NCBI RefSeq assembly: GCF_024055665.1
Contig: NZ_JAMXMC010000002.1
Span: forward strand, 1 to 64,000
Source of the DNA: Ideonella oryzae
Lineage (GTDB): Bacteria; Pseudomonadota; Gammaproteobacteria; Burkholderiales; Burkholderiaceae_C
Direction: 5' to 3'
Length of the DNA: 64,000 nt
The notes under the pieces were generated by a model. It did no database searches. It was not told where the DNA came from and saw only the letters and a list, made by a program, of their open reading frames with translations. Made by a program: the position numbers and the translations under genes. This document shows, one piece after another, positions 27,639 through 36,348 of this stretch; positions within the stretch are counted from its first letter, which is position 1, and every line of letters starts with the position of its first letter.

Positions 27639-28340
27639 TCACCAGCCGAGCTCGGTCTCGATGAGGGCCACGATCCGGTCGGCTTGTTCGGGGTCGAGAC
27701 GGAAGTCGTGGTCGGCTTCGACCACCCGCAGGCAGACCTGCGGGCTCAAGGGGTAGCGCTGGGCCACCTCGGCGCCGCCATAGACGTCATGTCGGCCCTG
27801 GACGATCAGCATCGGCGTGCGCAGCGTGGCCAGGTGCCGGTAGCGCTCGGGCTCGTCGCCTGCATCGGGGTGGCGAAAGGGGTAGCCCAGGCAGACGATG
27901 CGGGACAGGGGCAGCGCATCGGCCACCAGCGAGGCCACCCGCCCGCCCGAGGAGCGGGCGAAGACGATGACCTCGCCCTGCTGCGCCAGCGCGCGCACGG
28001 TGTGGCACAGGCTGGCGCAGCGGTCTTCCACCGTGCGCCGGCCCCGGCGCCGCAGGTAGCCCAGGTAGGAGGGGTGAACCACGGCGTAGGCCAATTGCGC
28101 GCCGCGCAGCCCCCACGGATGCAGCCATCCCGGCAGGCCGGGGTGTCGGCGTGTCCAGTCCTGCCAGGCATGCACCCAGGCCGTGGCCGGGTCTTCCCAG
28201 GCCACACGCAGCCCGGGCCGCCGCAGGCGATCGAGCAGTTGGATGTTCAGCGGCCCGTCCTTCTGCCAGTGGTCGCGGCCCACCATCAGCAGGATGGGCG
28301 TGCGTGAAACCGGGGGGATGGGCGGCATGGCGCGGCGCAT
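27639..28340 (-). CDS. Alpha/beta hydrolase of the KANL3/TEX30-like type
   Basis: The protein has about 233 residues from the preferred start (a second ATG four codons later is equally possible). It has an alpha/beta-hydrolase layout, with VFARSSGGRVASLVADALP as the nucleophile elbow. Here the usual first Gly of GxSxG is replaced, giving A-R-S-S-G-G, close to the GRSxGGRxA wording of the KANL3/TEX30 branch. The later PMLIVQGRHDVYG and VEADHDFRL supply the Asp and His. It stands alone on the minus strand, convergent with the pyrimidine operon; substrate unknown. Confidence 0.7.
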   Translation of the reverse strand: MRRAMPPIPPVSRTPILLMVGRDHWQKDGPLNIQLLDRLRRPGLRVAWEDPATAWVHAWQDWTRRHPGLPGWLHPWGLRGAQLAYAVVHPSYLGYLRRRGRRTVEDRCASLCHTVRALAQQGEVIVFARSSGGRVASLVADALPLSRIVCLGYPFRHPDAGDEPERYRHLATLRTPMLIVQGRHDVYGGAEVAQRYPLSPQVCLRVVEADHDFRLDPEQADRIVALIETELGW

Positions 28341-28492
28341 GCTAGCAGGGCCCTGGCCGCACCGCAGCCGCCATCCGGAGGAAGCCCGGCGCCAAGACAG
28401 CGTCACCCTTCCACGCTACGCTAGAGGGCTTGGCCGCCATCCGCGGCCGTCTGTCCTGGCCCATCCGGCCCGTTCTTCCGAAGGGAACCCCC

Positions 28493-30385
28493 TTGTCCTT
28501 GTTCGACCGTTTCGAGCGCCTTGTCGACCCCTTCCCGGTGGCGGAGTCCGGTCCGGCGCCCAGCCGCTTCTGGCCTTTTCTGTGGCAGGCCACCGAGGGC
28601 GTGCGGCGCTACATCGCCGGCATGACGCTCTTCACCGCCATCATCGGCGTGTTCGAGGCCTGGCTGTTCTCGCTGTTGGGCAAGCTGGTGGACTGGCTGG
28701 CCGGCATTCCGCCGGCCGAGCTGTGGGCGCGCGAAGGGCACACCCTGCTGGCGCTGGGGGCCGTGCTGGCGTGCAGCACGCTGGCCGTGGCGCTGCAGAC
28801 CATGTTCAAGCACCAGACGCTGGCGGGCAACTTCCCGATGCGCCTGCGCTGGAACTTCCACCGCCTGATGCTGGGCCAGAGCATGGCCTTCTTCCAGGAC
28901 GAGTTCGCCGGCCGCATCGCCGCCAAGGTGATGCAGACCGCGCTGGCGGTGCGTGACGTCTGGTTCACCGTCTGCGACATCCTGGTCTTCATCATCATCT
29001 ACTTCGTCACGCTGATGGCGGTGGTGGGCGGCTTTGACGCCTGGATGCTGGTGCCGCTGGGCGGCTGGCTGGCGCTGTACCTCGCGGCCATGCGGGTCTT
29101 CGTGCCGCGCCTGGCCCACGTGTCCAAGAACCAGGCCGATGCCCGCTCGCTGATGACCGGGCGCATCACCGATGCCTACACCAACATCGCCACCGTCAAG
29201 CTCTTCGCCCACGACCGGCGCGAGGCCGCCCATGCCAAGGGCGCGATGCAGGATTTCCTCGGCACGGTGCACCGGCAGATGCGGTTGGTGAGCTGGTTCG
29301 AGGTGGTCATCCATGTGCTCAGCGTGCTGCTGATCCTGGGCATTGCCGGCGTGGCCCTGTGGCGCTGGACCCTCGGTGAGGTGGGCGTGGGCGCGGTGGC
29401 GGCGGCCACCGCGATGGCCATGCGCCTGAACGGCATCTCGCACTGGATCATGTGGGAGATGGCCTCGCTGTTCGAGAACATTGGCACGGTGCAGGACGGC
29501 ATCGGCACCCTGGCGCGGCCACGCCGCGTGGTGGACGCCACCGAGGCCCGGCCGCTGCAGGTGAAGGCCGGCGAGATCCGCTTCGAGGATGTCACCTTCC
29601 ACTACGGCGATGCCGCCACCGGCCGCCCGGTGGTGGACCACCTGGACCTGACCATCCGGCCGGGCGAGAAGATCGGCCTGGTGGGCCGCAGCGGCGCAGG
29701 CAAGAGCACGGTGCTGAGCCTGCTGCTGCGCTTTCACGATGTGCAGGGCGGCCGGGTGCTGATCGATGGTCAGGACATCGCCGGCGTGACGCAGGACAGC
29801 CTGCGCGCCCAGGTGGGCATGGTCACCCAGGACACCTCGCTGCTGCACCGCTCGGTGCGCGAGAACATCCTCTACGGCCGGCCTGACGCGGGCGACGCCG
29901 CCATGAAGGCCGCGGCCGAGCGGGCCGAGGCGGCGGCCTTCATCCAGACGCTGAGCGACCCCAAGGGCCGCCAGGGCTACGACGCCCAGGTGGGCGAGCG
30001 CGGTGTGAAGCTCTCCGGTGGCCAACGCCAGCGCATCGCCATCGCCCGGGTGATGCTCAAGGACGCGCCCATCCTGTTGCTGGACGAAGCCACCAGCGCG
30101 CTGGACAGCGAGGTGGAGGTGGCCATCCAGGACAGCCTCTACAAGCTGATGGAGGGCAAGACGGTGGTGGCCATCGCTCACCGGCTGTCCACCATCGCCG
30201 CGATGGACCGGCTGCTCGTGATGGACGCCGGCCGGGTGGTGGAGGAGGGCAGCCACGCCGAGCTGCTGGCGCGCGGCGGTCTGTATGCGCGTCTGTGGGC
30301 CCACCAGAGCGGCGGCTTCCTGGGCGAGGAGGACGAGGCGGACGACACCGACCTGACGCCGGCGAAGGTGGTTCGCACAGCCTGA
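28493..30385 (+). CDS. ABC transporter with fused membrane and ATPase domains (exporter)
   Basis: The half-transporter has 630 residues from a TTG start preceded by AAGGGAA. The N-terminal six-span domain (about 30-320) includes the long helices typical of ABC type I exporters. The C-terminal ATPase has Walker A GRSGAGKST, Q-loop MVTQDTS, signature LSGGQRQRIAIARVM, Walker B ILLLDEATSALDS and H-loop AHRLST. As a homodimer it should export lipids, drugs or peptides; nothing nearby shows the cargo. The N-terminus DRFERLVDPFPV is found in a Burkholderiales-wide subfamily. Confidence 0.88.
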   Translation: MSLFDRFERLVDPFPVAESGPAPSRFWPFLWQATEGVRRYIAGMTLFTAIIGVFEAWLFSLLGKLVDWLAGIPPAELWAREGHTLLALGAVLACSTLAVALQTMFKHQTLAGNFPMRLRWNFHRLMLGQSMAFFQDEFAGRIAAKVMQTALAVRDVWFTVCDILVFIIIYFVTLMAVVGGFDAWMLVPLGGWLALYLAAMRVFVPRLAHVSKNQADARSLMTGRITDAYTNIATVKLFAHDRREAAHAKGAMQDFLGTVHRQMRLVSWFEVVIHVLSVLLILGIAGVALWRWTLGEVGVGAVAAATAMAMRLNGISHWIMWEMASLFENIGTVQDGIGTLARPRRVVDATEARPLQVKAGEIRFEDVTFHYGDAATGRPVVDHLDLTIRPGEKIGLVGRSGAGKSTVLSLLLRFHDVQGGRVLIDGQDIAGVTQDSLRAQVGMVTQDTSLLHRSVRENILYGRPDAGDAAMKAAAERAEAAAFIQTLSDPKGRQGYDAQVGERGVKLSGGQRQRIAIARVMLKDAPILLLDEATSALDSEVEVAIQDSLYKLMEGKTVVAIAHRLSTIAAMDRLLVMDAGRVVEEGSHAELLARGGLYARLWAHQSGGFLGEEDEADDTDLTPAKVVRTA

Positions 30386-30489
30386 TACAGCGCTTGCGCT
30401 GCGTTGCATCATCGGGCTTGTCCTGAGGGGGGCTACCCGGAGAAGCTCTTGCTCTTTGGCCATCGCGTCGATGGATCGAAGGGAGAGCC

Positions 30490-31563
30490 ATGACAACGCT
30501 GGCGCAACGGATCGAGGAGACCGGGGGCCGGGCCTCCGGGTTTGACTACTTGAGGCTCACCCTGGCGGTGGCCGTGCTCCTGGTGCATTCGGTGGACACC
30601 ACCTATGGCCTGCCGGCCAACGATGCGCTGTTCGGCTCCTGGCTGCGCCCCTTCATCCGGGCCATCCTGCCGATGTTCTTTGCCCTCAGCGGCTTCCTGG
30701 TGGCCGGGAGCCTGCTGCGCAGCCAGGGCATCGCCACCTTTCTGTGGATGCGCGCGGTGCGCATCTACCCGGCGCTGACGGTCGAGGTGCTGCTTTCGGC
30801 CTTCATCCTGGGGCCGATCTTCACCAGCTACACGCTCGGCCAGTACTTTTCGGATCCGCTGTTCCTGCGCTATCTGGTGAATGCCACCGGCCACATCTCC
30901 TTCCTGCTGCCCGGCGTCTTCAACGACAACCCGCATCCGAACACGGTGAACACCCAGCTGTGGACGGTCCCATTCGAGCTGTACTGCTATCTGACCCTGG
31001 CGGTGCTGGCGCTGGCGGGCCTGAAGAACCGACGTGTGGTGGGCATCCTTTCCATCGTGGCGATCAGCCTGAGCCTGTTCCTCTACAAGTCCTTCAGCCA
31101 GAGCCTGGCCCTGACCCCCGTGGGGCCGGTGTCCGGCTACCTGCTGGTGGCCAGCTTCCTGGCCGGGGTGATGGCCTACCTGTACCGGGAGGTGATTCCC
31201 TACAGCCGCCCGCTGCTGTGGGGCACGCTGCTGGCGAGCCTGCTGCTGCTGTCCGTGGTGCCGGGCGGTGACTTCCTGGCGCCCCTGCCCGTGGCCTATG
31301 CCACCGCACACCTCGGCCTGCTGAATCCGCGCCGCATCAGGTTGGTGCAAGGCGCCGACTTCTCCTACGGCATCTACCTCTATGGCTTCGTGGTGCAGCA
31401 GGCGGTGGTCAGCATCGAGGCGATCCCGCGGCTCTGGTACGTCAACTTCGTCGTGGCCGGCCTGGTGACGTCGGCATTCGCCGCCTTCTCCTGGTACTGG
31501 GTCGAAAAGCCCATGCTGCGGTTCAAGCACTGGAGCGCCCTGCGTCGCCCGGCCGCTGTCTGA
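30490..31563 (+). CDS. Membrane acyltransferase, acyltransferase-3 (OafA/NodX) family
   Basis: This 357-residue integral membrane protein has about ten predicted spans. Family marks are HSVDTTYGL near the N-terminus (conserved His), MFFALSGFLVAGSLLRS, LWTVPFELYCYL and the last FSWYWVEKPML. Such enzymes acetylate surface sugars (O-antigen, exopolysaccharide) on the outer face of the inner membrane. It follows the ABC exporter on the same strand by 104 nt and might modify its cargo, but no glycan genes are nearby. Confidence 0.9.
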   Translation: MTTLAQRIEETGGRASGFDYLRLTLAVAVLLVHSVDTTYGLPANDALFGSWLRPFIRAILPMFFALSGFLVAGSLLRSQGIATFLWMRAVRIYPALTVEVLLSAFILGPIFTSYTLGQYFSDPLFLRYLVNATGHISFLLPGVFNDNPHPNTVNTQLWTVPFELYCYLTLAVLALAGLKNRRVVGILSIVAISLSLFLYKSFSQSLALTPVGPVSGYLLVASFLAGVMAYLYREVIPYSRPLLWGTLLASLLLLSVVPGGDFLAPLPVAYATAHLGLLNPRRIRLVQGADFSYGIYLYGFVVQQAVVSIEAIPRLWYVNFVVAGLVTSAFAAFSWYWVEKPMLRFKHWSALRRPAAV

Positions 31564-31603
31564 GCGGCGCCAGGGAGTGCCGCGCCCAGGGGGGCTCAGT
31601 CCC

Positions 31604-32017
31604 TCATCGCGGTGCCAATGGCGCAGCTTCGGGCGCATGGCAGGCCACGCCGATCTTGTTGCCCTCCGGGTCGCGGAAGTAGGCGCCGTAATAGTCGGGG
31701 TGGTAGTGCGGGCGCAGGCCCGGGGGGCCTTCGCACTGGCCGCCATGCGTCAGCGCCAGGGCATGGGCCCGGTCCACCTGGTCCCGCCGCTGCGCCAGAA
31801 AGGCCACCATCTGGCCATTGCCCGCGGCATGCGGCTGGCCATCCCAGGGCGTGCCGATCAGGAACAGGGGGCGTGGCCCCGGGGTGCTCTGCCAGCCGGC
31901 CCAGGGGCGGCTGCGGTCGCAGAAGCGCGGGGCGATGTCCAGCGCGGCCAGCACCGGGGTGTAGAAGGCCAGGGCCCGCTCGAAGTCCTTCACGCCGACG
32001 AAGATGTGCGAGAACAC
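31604..32017 (-). CDS. VOC-family (glyoxalase-like) protein
   Basis: The protein has 137 residues. It starts MFSHIFVGVKDFERALAFYTPVLAALD and ends with YYGAYFRDPEGNKIGVACH, the two halves of a single-domain vicinal-oxygen-chelate fold. His and Glu metal positions are plausible (H4 and E in DPEGNK). The GTG start has GGGAGG upstream. It follows the LysE gene by 16 nt and is probably co-transcribed. Function may be small-molecule detoxification; it is not specific enough to name a substrate. Confidence 0.85.
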   Translation of the reverse strand: MFSHIFVGVKDFERALAFYTPVLAALDIAPRFCDRSRPWAGWQSTPGPRPLFLIGTPWDGQPHAAGNGQMVAFLAQRRDQVDRAHALALTHGGQCEGPPGLRPHYHPDYYGAYFRDPEGNKIGVACHAPEAAPLAPR

Positions 32018-32033
32018 GTCCGGCCTCCCGGGT

Positions 32034-32660
32034 TCAGCGGGTGGCCAGCAGGCGCAGGCCCAGGCCCACGAAGACCGCACCGGCCACCCGGTCCAGCCAC
32101 AGGCCCACGCGGGGCTGGCGGTTGATCCACTGCCCGATGGCGCCCGAGAAGTAGCCCAGCAGGCCGAACAGCAGGGCGGCCTGGAGGGTGAAGGTCAGGC
32201 CCAGCAGGGCGATCTGCAGTCCCACCTGACCGTGCTCGGCCACCACGAACTGGGGCAGGAAGGACAGGAAGAACAGCACCACCTTGGGGTTGATGGCGTT
32301 GGCGAACACGCCCTTGAGGAACAGGCGCATCAGCGAGGGTTCGCTGTCGGTGACGGCCCGGATCTGGGTACCGCCGCGGCTGCGAAGGGCCTGCACGCCC
32401 AGCCACACCAGGTACAGGCCGCCGCAAACCTTCAGCGTGGTGAAGGCCAGCGGCGAGGCGGCGATAAGCGCGCTCACGCCCGCCACCGCCAGCACGGTGT
32501 GGCTCAGGCAGCCCAGGGCGCAGCCCAGGCCGAAGGCCATGCCCTGGCGGCGCCCCTTGGAGATGCCCATGCCCAGCACCATCAGGTTGTCGGGGCCGGG
32601 CGAGGCGGTGATCAGGAGGGCGGCCAGCAGGAAGGCGAAGAACTGTTCAGGACTCAGCAT
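32034..32660 (-). CDS. LysE/RhtB-family amino-acid exporter
   Basis: This 208-residue inner-membrane protein has six predicted spans. LLAALLITASPGPDNLMVLGMGISKGRRQG near the N-terminus, with the ASPGPD motif, identifies the RhtB/LysE family of amino-acid and homoserine-lactone exporters. GVFANAINPKVVLFFLSFLPQF is the second family motif. It heads a two-gene unit with the VOC gene. The transported compound cannot be inferred. Confidence 0.9.
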   Translation of the reverse strand: MLSPEQFFAFLLAALLITASPGPDNLMVLGMGISKGRRQGMAFGLGCALGCLSHTVLAVAGVSALIAASPLAFTTLKVCGGLYLVWLGVQALRSRGGTQIRAVTDSEPSLMRLFLKGVFANAINPKVVLFFLSFLPQFVVAEHGQVGLQIALLGLTFTLQAALLFGLLGYFSGAIGQWINRQPRVGLWLDRVAGAVFVGLGLRLLATR

Positions 32661-32705
32661 GCCGTGAGCATAAGGGCTGTGGCCGCCGCTGGGCCGTGCC
32701 AGGGC

Positions 32706-34553
32706 TCAGCGTGCCTTGGGGTCCACCCAGGCGACGGCCGCTTCCAGCGAATCGGCACTGGCGTCGAAGTGCCAGGGCGCCCCGGGGGGCGGTGCCGTGT
32801 CTGCGCCGCCGGTGCGGGGGCGCAGCAGCACCAGCCGTGCCAGGCCGCGCTGGCGGATCACGCCCAGGGCCTGCAGCACGCGGTGGCCTTGCGGGCTGTC
32901 GGCTTCGGGCAGTTCCACCAGGAAGACCAGGCCCAGTGCGTCCAGGGCCTCCGGGTCCTTGGGCGTCACGCATTCGTCCAGCGTGAAATGGCGCGCGTCC
33001 AGACCCTGGTGGCACAGCACGCGCACCAGCAGTTCCGCCACCAGCTCCGAGCCGACGCTGCCGCTGCTCAGGCACAGGGTCACCGAGCCCCGGGGGGCAT
33101 GCTCCGGCCCCGGCCGCCCCCCACTGGCCTGCAGCCGCGCCTGACGCAGGCCCAGTCCGATGCGGCCGCTGTCCAGCGCGCTGGGCGGGCGGCGGCGCCC
33201 GCGCCGGTGCGGCTGCGTGGGGTCGCCTGCGATGGTGTCGAACAGCGCCTGGATGGCTGCCCGCGCCTTGGCCTGCTGGGATTCGCTGATCAGGCCGGCC
33301 TCGAAGTCGGCACGGGCCAGCTCGAAGGCCGGCAGCGCCACCTGGTCGAAGTAGCGCGCCAGCGGATGCTTCTTCAGATAGGCCTGGGCGTCGGCCACGA
33401 TCTCGACCAGGTTGCCGGTGATGCTGCGCTGGTAGAAGCGCTGGGCCAGTGTCAGCGCGGGCGTGTCCCCCAGCAGCAGGTCCAGGAAGGACAGCGCGGG
33501 CACATGGCGGCCCGCCACCACCAGGCACAGGGTCAGCGGGGTGGACATGAGCAGGCCCACCGGCCCCCACACCGCGCCCCAGAAGATGGCCGAGACCACC
33601 ACCGAGAAGGGCGACAGGCCGGTGCTGTGGCCGTAGAGGTGGGGTTCGACGGCATTGGCCGCCACCAGTTCCACCACCGCCAGGATCAGCAGCGTGCTGC
33701 CGGCCAGGCCCCAGCCGGGCTCGGCGGCCGCGGCCATGGCTGCCGCGGCCAGCGCGGCCGCCGGGTAGCCCACATAGGGCACGAAGCGCAGCAGGGCCGC
33801 CAGCACCGCCCAGACGGCGGGTTGCGGCAGGCCGATGGCGGCCAGCAGGGCCCAGGTGACCAGCCCCACGCCGGCATTGACCGCGAACTGCGAGGCGAAG
33901 TAGCGCGACAGGCGCTGGGCGGCGTCGTCGAAGGCCACGGTGGCGGCGCGCAGGTCCTGGCCGCCGGCCAGGCGCAGCAGGCGGTCGCGCAGGGCGTCCT
34001 GCTCCAGCAGCAGAAAGACCAGCACCAGCGCCACCACGCCGATGGTGCCCAGCGGGCCCCAGAGGCTGGCCAGCACATGGGTCAGCAGGCTCACGGGTGA
34101 CTGTCCCGCCGTGGCGTCGCCTGGCACTGCGTCCGGGGCGCCCGGCAGGCCGGTCTGCGGGTCCGCGGGGGCGGGTGCCAGGCGCAGGCCGAGGTCACCC
34201 AGCGCGCCCAAGGGCCCCAGGCTCAGGTGGCGCACGGCCTCCACCTTGTTCTGCAGATGGGTCTGGTAGCGCGGCAGGTTGTTCGACAGGCTGGCCAGCT
34301 GCAGGGCCAGAACGCCGGCCACGCCTGCCGCCAGCAGCGCCACCAGGCCCAGCGTGGTCAGCGAGGCGCCTGTCTGGCCCAGGCCGAGCCGGCGGATCTG
34401 CCGCACGACGGGGGCGAGCACGAAGGCGGCCATCGCGGCCAGGGCGATGGGCACCAGCACATCGCGGCCCAGCACGATCAGGCCCAGCAGGGCCGCAGTG
34501 GCCAGGATCCGCAGGGCCAGGGTTTCGCTGCGGAAGCGGTCGGTGTCGCTCAT
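32706..34553 (-). CDS. AI-2E family (PerM-like) membrane transporter with long C-terminal tail
   Basis: The 615-residue protein starts with an eight-span AI-2E domain (about 10-370): ALRILATAALLGLIVLGRDVLVPIALAAMAAFVLAPV, AVWAVLAALLRFVPYVGY and FSVVVSAIFWGAVWGPVGLLMSTPLTLC. A hydrophilic tail of about 230 residues follows (LARADFEAGLISESQQAKARAAI, then a VTLCLSSGSVGSELVAELL domain). The tail is longer than in PerM. The ATG overlaps the stop of the RutR-like gene by 4 nt, so the two are coupled. AI-2 transport is only a family name; cargo unknown. Confidence 0.85.
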   Translation of the reverse strand: MSDTDRFRSETLALRILATAALLGLIVLGRDVLVPIALAAMAAFVLAPVVRQIRRLGLGQTGASLTTLGLVALLAAGVAGVLALQLASLSNNLPRYQTHLQNKVEAVRHLSLGPLGALGDLGLRLAPAPADPQTGLPGAPDAVPGDATAGQSPVSLLTHVLASLWGPLGTIGVVALVLVFLLLEQDALRDRLLRLAGGQDLRAATVAFDDAAQRLSRYFASQFAVNAGVGLVTWALLAAIGLPQPAVWAVLAALLRFVPYVGYPAAALAAAAMAAAAEPGWGLAGSTLLILAVVELVAANAVEPHLYGHSTGLSPFSVVVSAIFWGAVWGPVGLLMSTPLTLCLVVAGRHVPALSFLDLLLGDTPALTLAQRFYQRSITGNLVEIVADAQAYLKKHPLARYFDQVALPAFELARADFEAGLISESQQAKARAAIQALFDTIAGDPTQPHRRGRRRPPSALDSGRIGLGLRQARLQASGGRPGPEHAPRGSVTLCLSSGSVGSELVAELLVRVLCHQGLDARHFTLDECVTPKDPEALDALGLVFLVELPEADSPQGHRVLQALGVIRQRGLARLVLLRPRTGGADTAPPPGAPWHFDASADSLEAAVAWVDPKAR

Positions 34554-35215
34554 GGCCGGGACAGGCCGCAGCCTTGCAGGACCATGGCCAGCACATGGGC
34601 CTCGGCCCGGGCGTGGTCGGCCGGGGTCAGTTCGGCGCGACCCAGTACCGCCCGCACCTGGACGTCGAAGTCCGCGTAGGTCTGGGTCATGGCCCAGATC
34701 GAGAAGAAGAGGTGGGTGCTGTCCACCGGGGTCATGCGGCCGGCGGCGATCCAGCCGTCGATGACGGCCGCCTTCTGCGCCACCAGGCGGTGCAGCTCGC
34801 TGCGCAGCAGCTCGCCCACCACCGGGGCACCGTGCAGCAGTTCATTGGCGAAGACCTGCGATGCCGCGGGCCGCTCACGGCTGAGCGCCATCTTGGCGCG
34901 CACGTAGCGGCTCAGGGCCTCGCGCGGGTCGGCCTCGGCGGTGATCGCGTCGGTGGGGGTGAGCCAGTCGCGCAGCACGGTGGCCAGCACCGCCTCGTAC
35001 AGGCCCTTCTTGCCGCCGAAGTAGTAGTGCAGGTTGGCCTTGGGCAGATCCGCCTGCTCGGCGATCTCGGCCATGGTGGCCCCCTCGAAACCCGCCCGCG
35101 CGAACACCTGCTCGGCCGCACGCAGGATGGCTGCCTCGTTGGCCTGGCGGATCTGGCCTTTGCGGCCGTCTTCGGCCGCAGCGGCGCGGCGCAGGGAAAG
35201 GGCGGAGGGGCTCAT
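34550..35215 (-). CDS. rutR: TetR-family regulator, RutR-like (pyrimidine sensor)
   Basis: The 221-residue protein has an N-terminal HTH (AAILRAAEQVFARAGFEGATMAEIAEQADLPKANLHYYFGGKKGLYEAVL) and a ligand domain. The phrases SRERPAASQVFANELLHGAPVVGELL and WIAAGRMTPVDSTHLFFSIWAMTQTYADF line up with RutR of E. coli, which is released from DNA by uracil or thymine. It is the fifth gene of the importer operon. Two RutR-type palindromes in the window, before this operon and before preT, support the assignment. Confidence 0.88.
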   Translation of the reverse strand: MSPSALSLRRAAAAEDGRKGQIRQANEAAILRAAEQVFARAGFEGATMAEIAEQADLPKANLHYYFGGKKGLYEAVLATVLRDWLTPTDAITAEADPREALSRYVRAKMALSRERPAASQVFANELLHGAPVVGELLRSELHRLVAQKAAVIDGWIAAGRMTPVDSTHLFFSIWAMTQTYADFDVQVRAVLGRAELTPADHARAEAHVLAMVLQGCGLSRP

Positions 35216-35283
35216 GCGGACGCGATCATAGGGCCCCGCCGCGGCGGGGCCCCGGATGACCGTGGCGCGGGCGGCCGAATGCC

Positions 35284-36291
35284 TTACTTCTGTGCGGCGT
35301 CCCACACGGCGTGGGTCATGGCCGCAGTGCCCGGGTCCTTCTTGATCACCGGCGAGCTGCCGCCGCTCAGCAGCACCTTGACCGTGCGCTCATAGGCGGC
35401 CGGGTCCAGATAGCCGATCTTGGGCGTGTTGGCGTTGCTGATCAGCTTGGCGATGTTCTCCATCTGGCGCTTCTGCACGGCCACCGTGGCGCTGCCCGAG
35501 GCGTCCTGGGCGACCACGATCTTGGCCGCCTCCTCGGGGTTCTTCACCGCCTCGTTCCAGCCCTTGAAGCTGGCCTTCAGGAACTTGGCCATCTTGGCCA
35601 CGAAGGCCTTGTCCTTCAGGTTGCCTTCCAGCACGTACAGGCCGTCTTCCAGCGAGGCCACGCCTTCCTTCTCATAGAAGAAGGTGGTCAGGTCGGTCTC
35701 CTTGATGCCGGCGTCGATGACCTGCCAGTACTCGTTGTAGATCATCGTCGAGATGCAGGCGGCCTGGTTCTGCAGCAGCGGATCGACGTTGAAGCCCTGC
35801 TTGAGGATCTTGATGTCGGTGCCCGGCTTGTAGCCCAGCTTGTTCATCCAGTTCAGGAACGGGTACTCGTTGCCGCCGTACCAGACGCCCAAGGTCTTGC
35901 CCTTGAGGTCCTTCGGGCTGTGCACACCGGCCGACTTCTTGCAGGTCAGCATCAGGCCGGACTTGTCGAACACCTGGGCGATGTTGACCAGCGGCACGCC
36001 GGCCTCGCGGGCGGCGAGCGCGTCAGGCATCCAGTTGACGACCACGTCGGCCGACTTGCCGGCGATGACCTGCACGGGCGAGATGTCCGGCCCGCCGGCC
36101 TTGATCGTCACATCCAGCCCTTCGGCCTTGTAGTAGCCCTTGGCTGCGGCCACGTAGTAGCCGGCGAACTGGGCTTGCGGCACCCACTTCAGCTGCAGCG
36201 TGACCTTCTCGGCCGCCTGGGCCCCCAGGCAGAACGCACCGGCGGCCAGGGCCAGCACCGAGCGGCGGATCATCGGGATCGAAAGCATCAT
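35284..36291 (-). CDS. ABC transporter substrate-binding protein, NMT1/THI5-like (probable pyrimidine importer)
   Basis: This is a 335-residue periplasmic protein with a signal peptide ending in GAQA near residue 24. The NMT1-like domain has LQLKWVPQAQFAGYYVAAAKGYYKAEGLDVTI, PDISPVQVIAGKSADVVVNW and GKTLGVWYGGNEYPF. GAGGAG lies 8-13 nt upstream of the chosen ATG. This family includes binding proteins for pyrimidines and thiamine precursors. Under a RutR-type operator, a pyrimidine ligand (uracil/thymine or a related base) is the best guess. Confidence 0.88.
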   Translation of the reverse strand: MMLSIPMIRRSVLALAAGAFCLGAQAAEKVTLQLKWVPQAQFAGYYVAAAKGYYKAEGLDVTIKAGGPDISPVQVIAGKSADVVVNWMPDALAAREAGVPLVNIAQVFDKSGLMLTCKKSAGVHSPKDLKGKTLGVWYGGNEYPFLNWMNKLGYKPGTDIKILKQGFNVDPLLQNQAACISTMIYNEYWQVIDAGIKETDLTTFFYEKEGVASLEDGLYVLEGNLKDKAFVAKMAKFLKASFKGWNEAVKNPEEAAKIVVAQDASGSATVAVQKRQMENIAKLISNANTPKIGYLDPAAYERTVKVLLSGGSSPVIKKDPGTAAMTHAVWDAAQK

Positions 36292-36348
36292 CGAAAAAGC
36301 TCCTCGTGTGGAGTGGGTTGGTGATGAGGGACGAAAGCGCAAGCAGGT

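Noticed and set aside
30386-30489. Small hairpin CAGCG-CTTG-CGCTG after the ABC exporter
   Set aside because: Short stem with no U-tract, and the spacer is only 104 nt; not strong enough for a terminator call.
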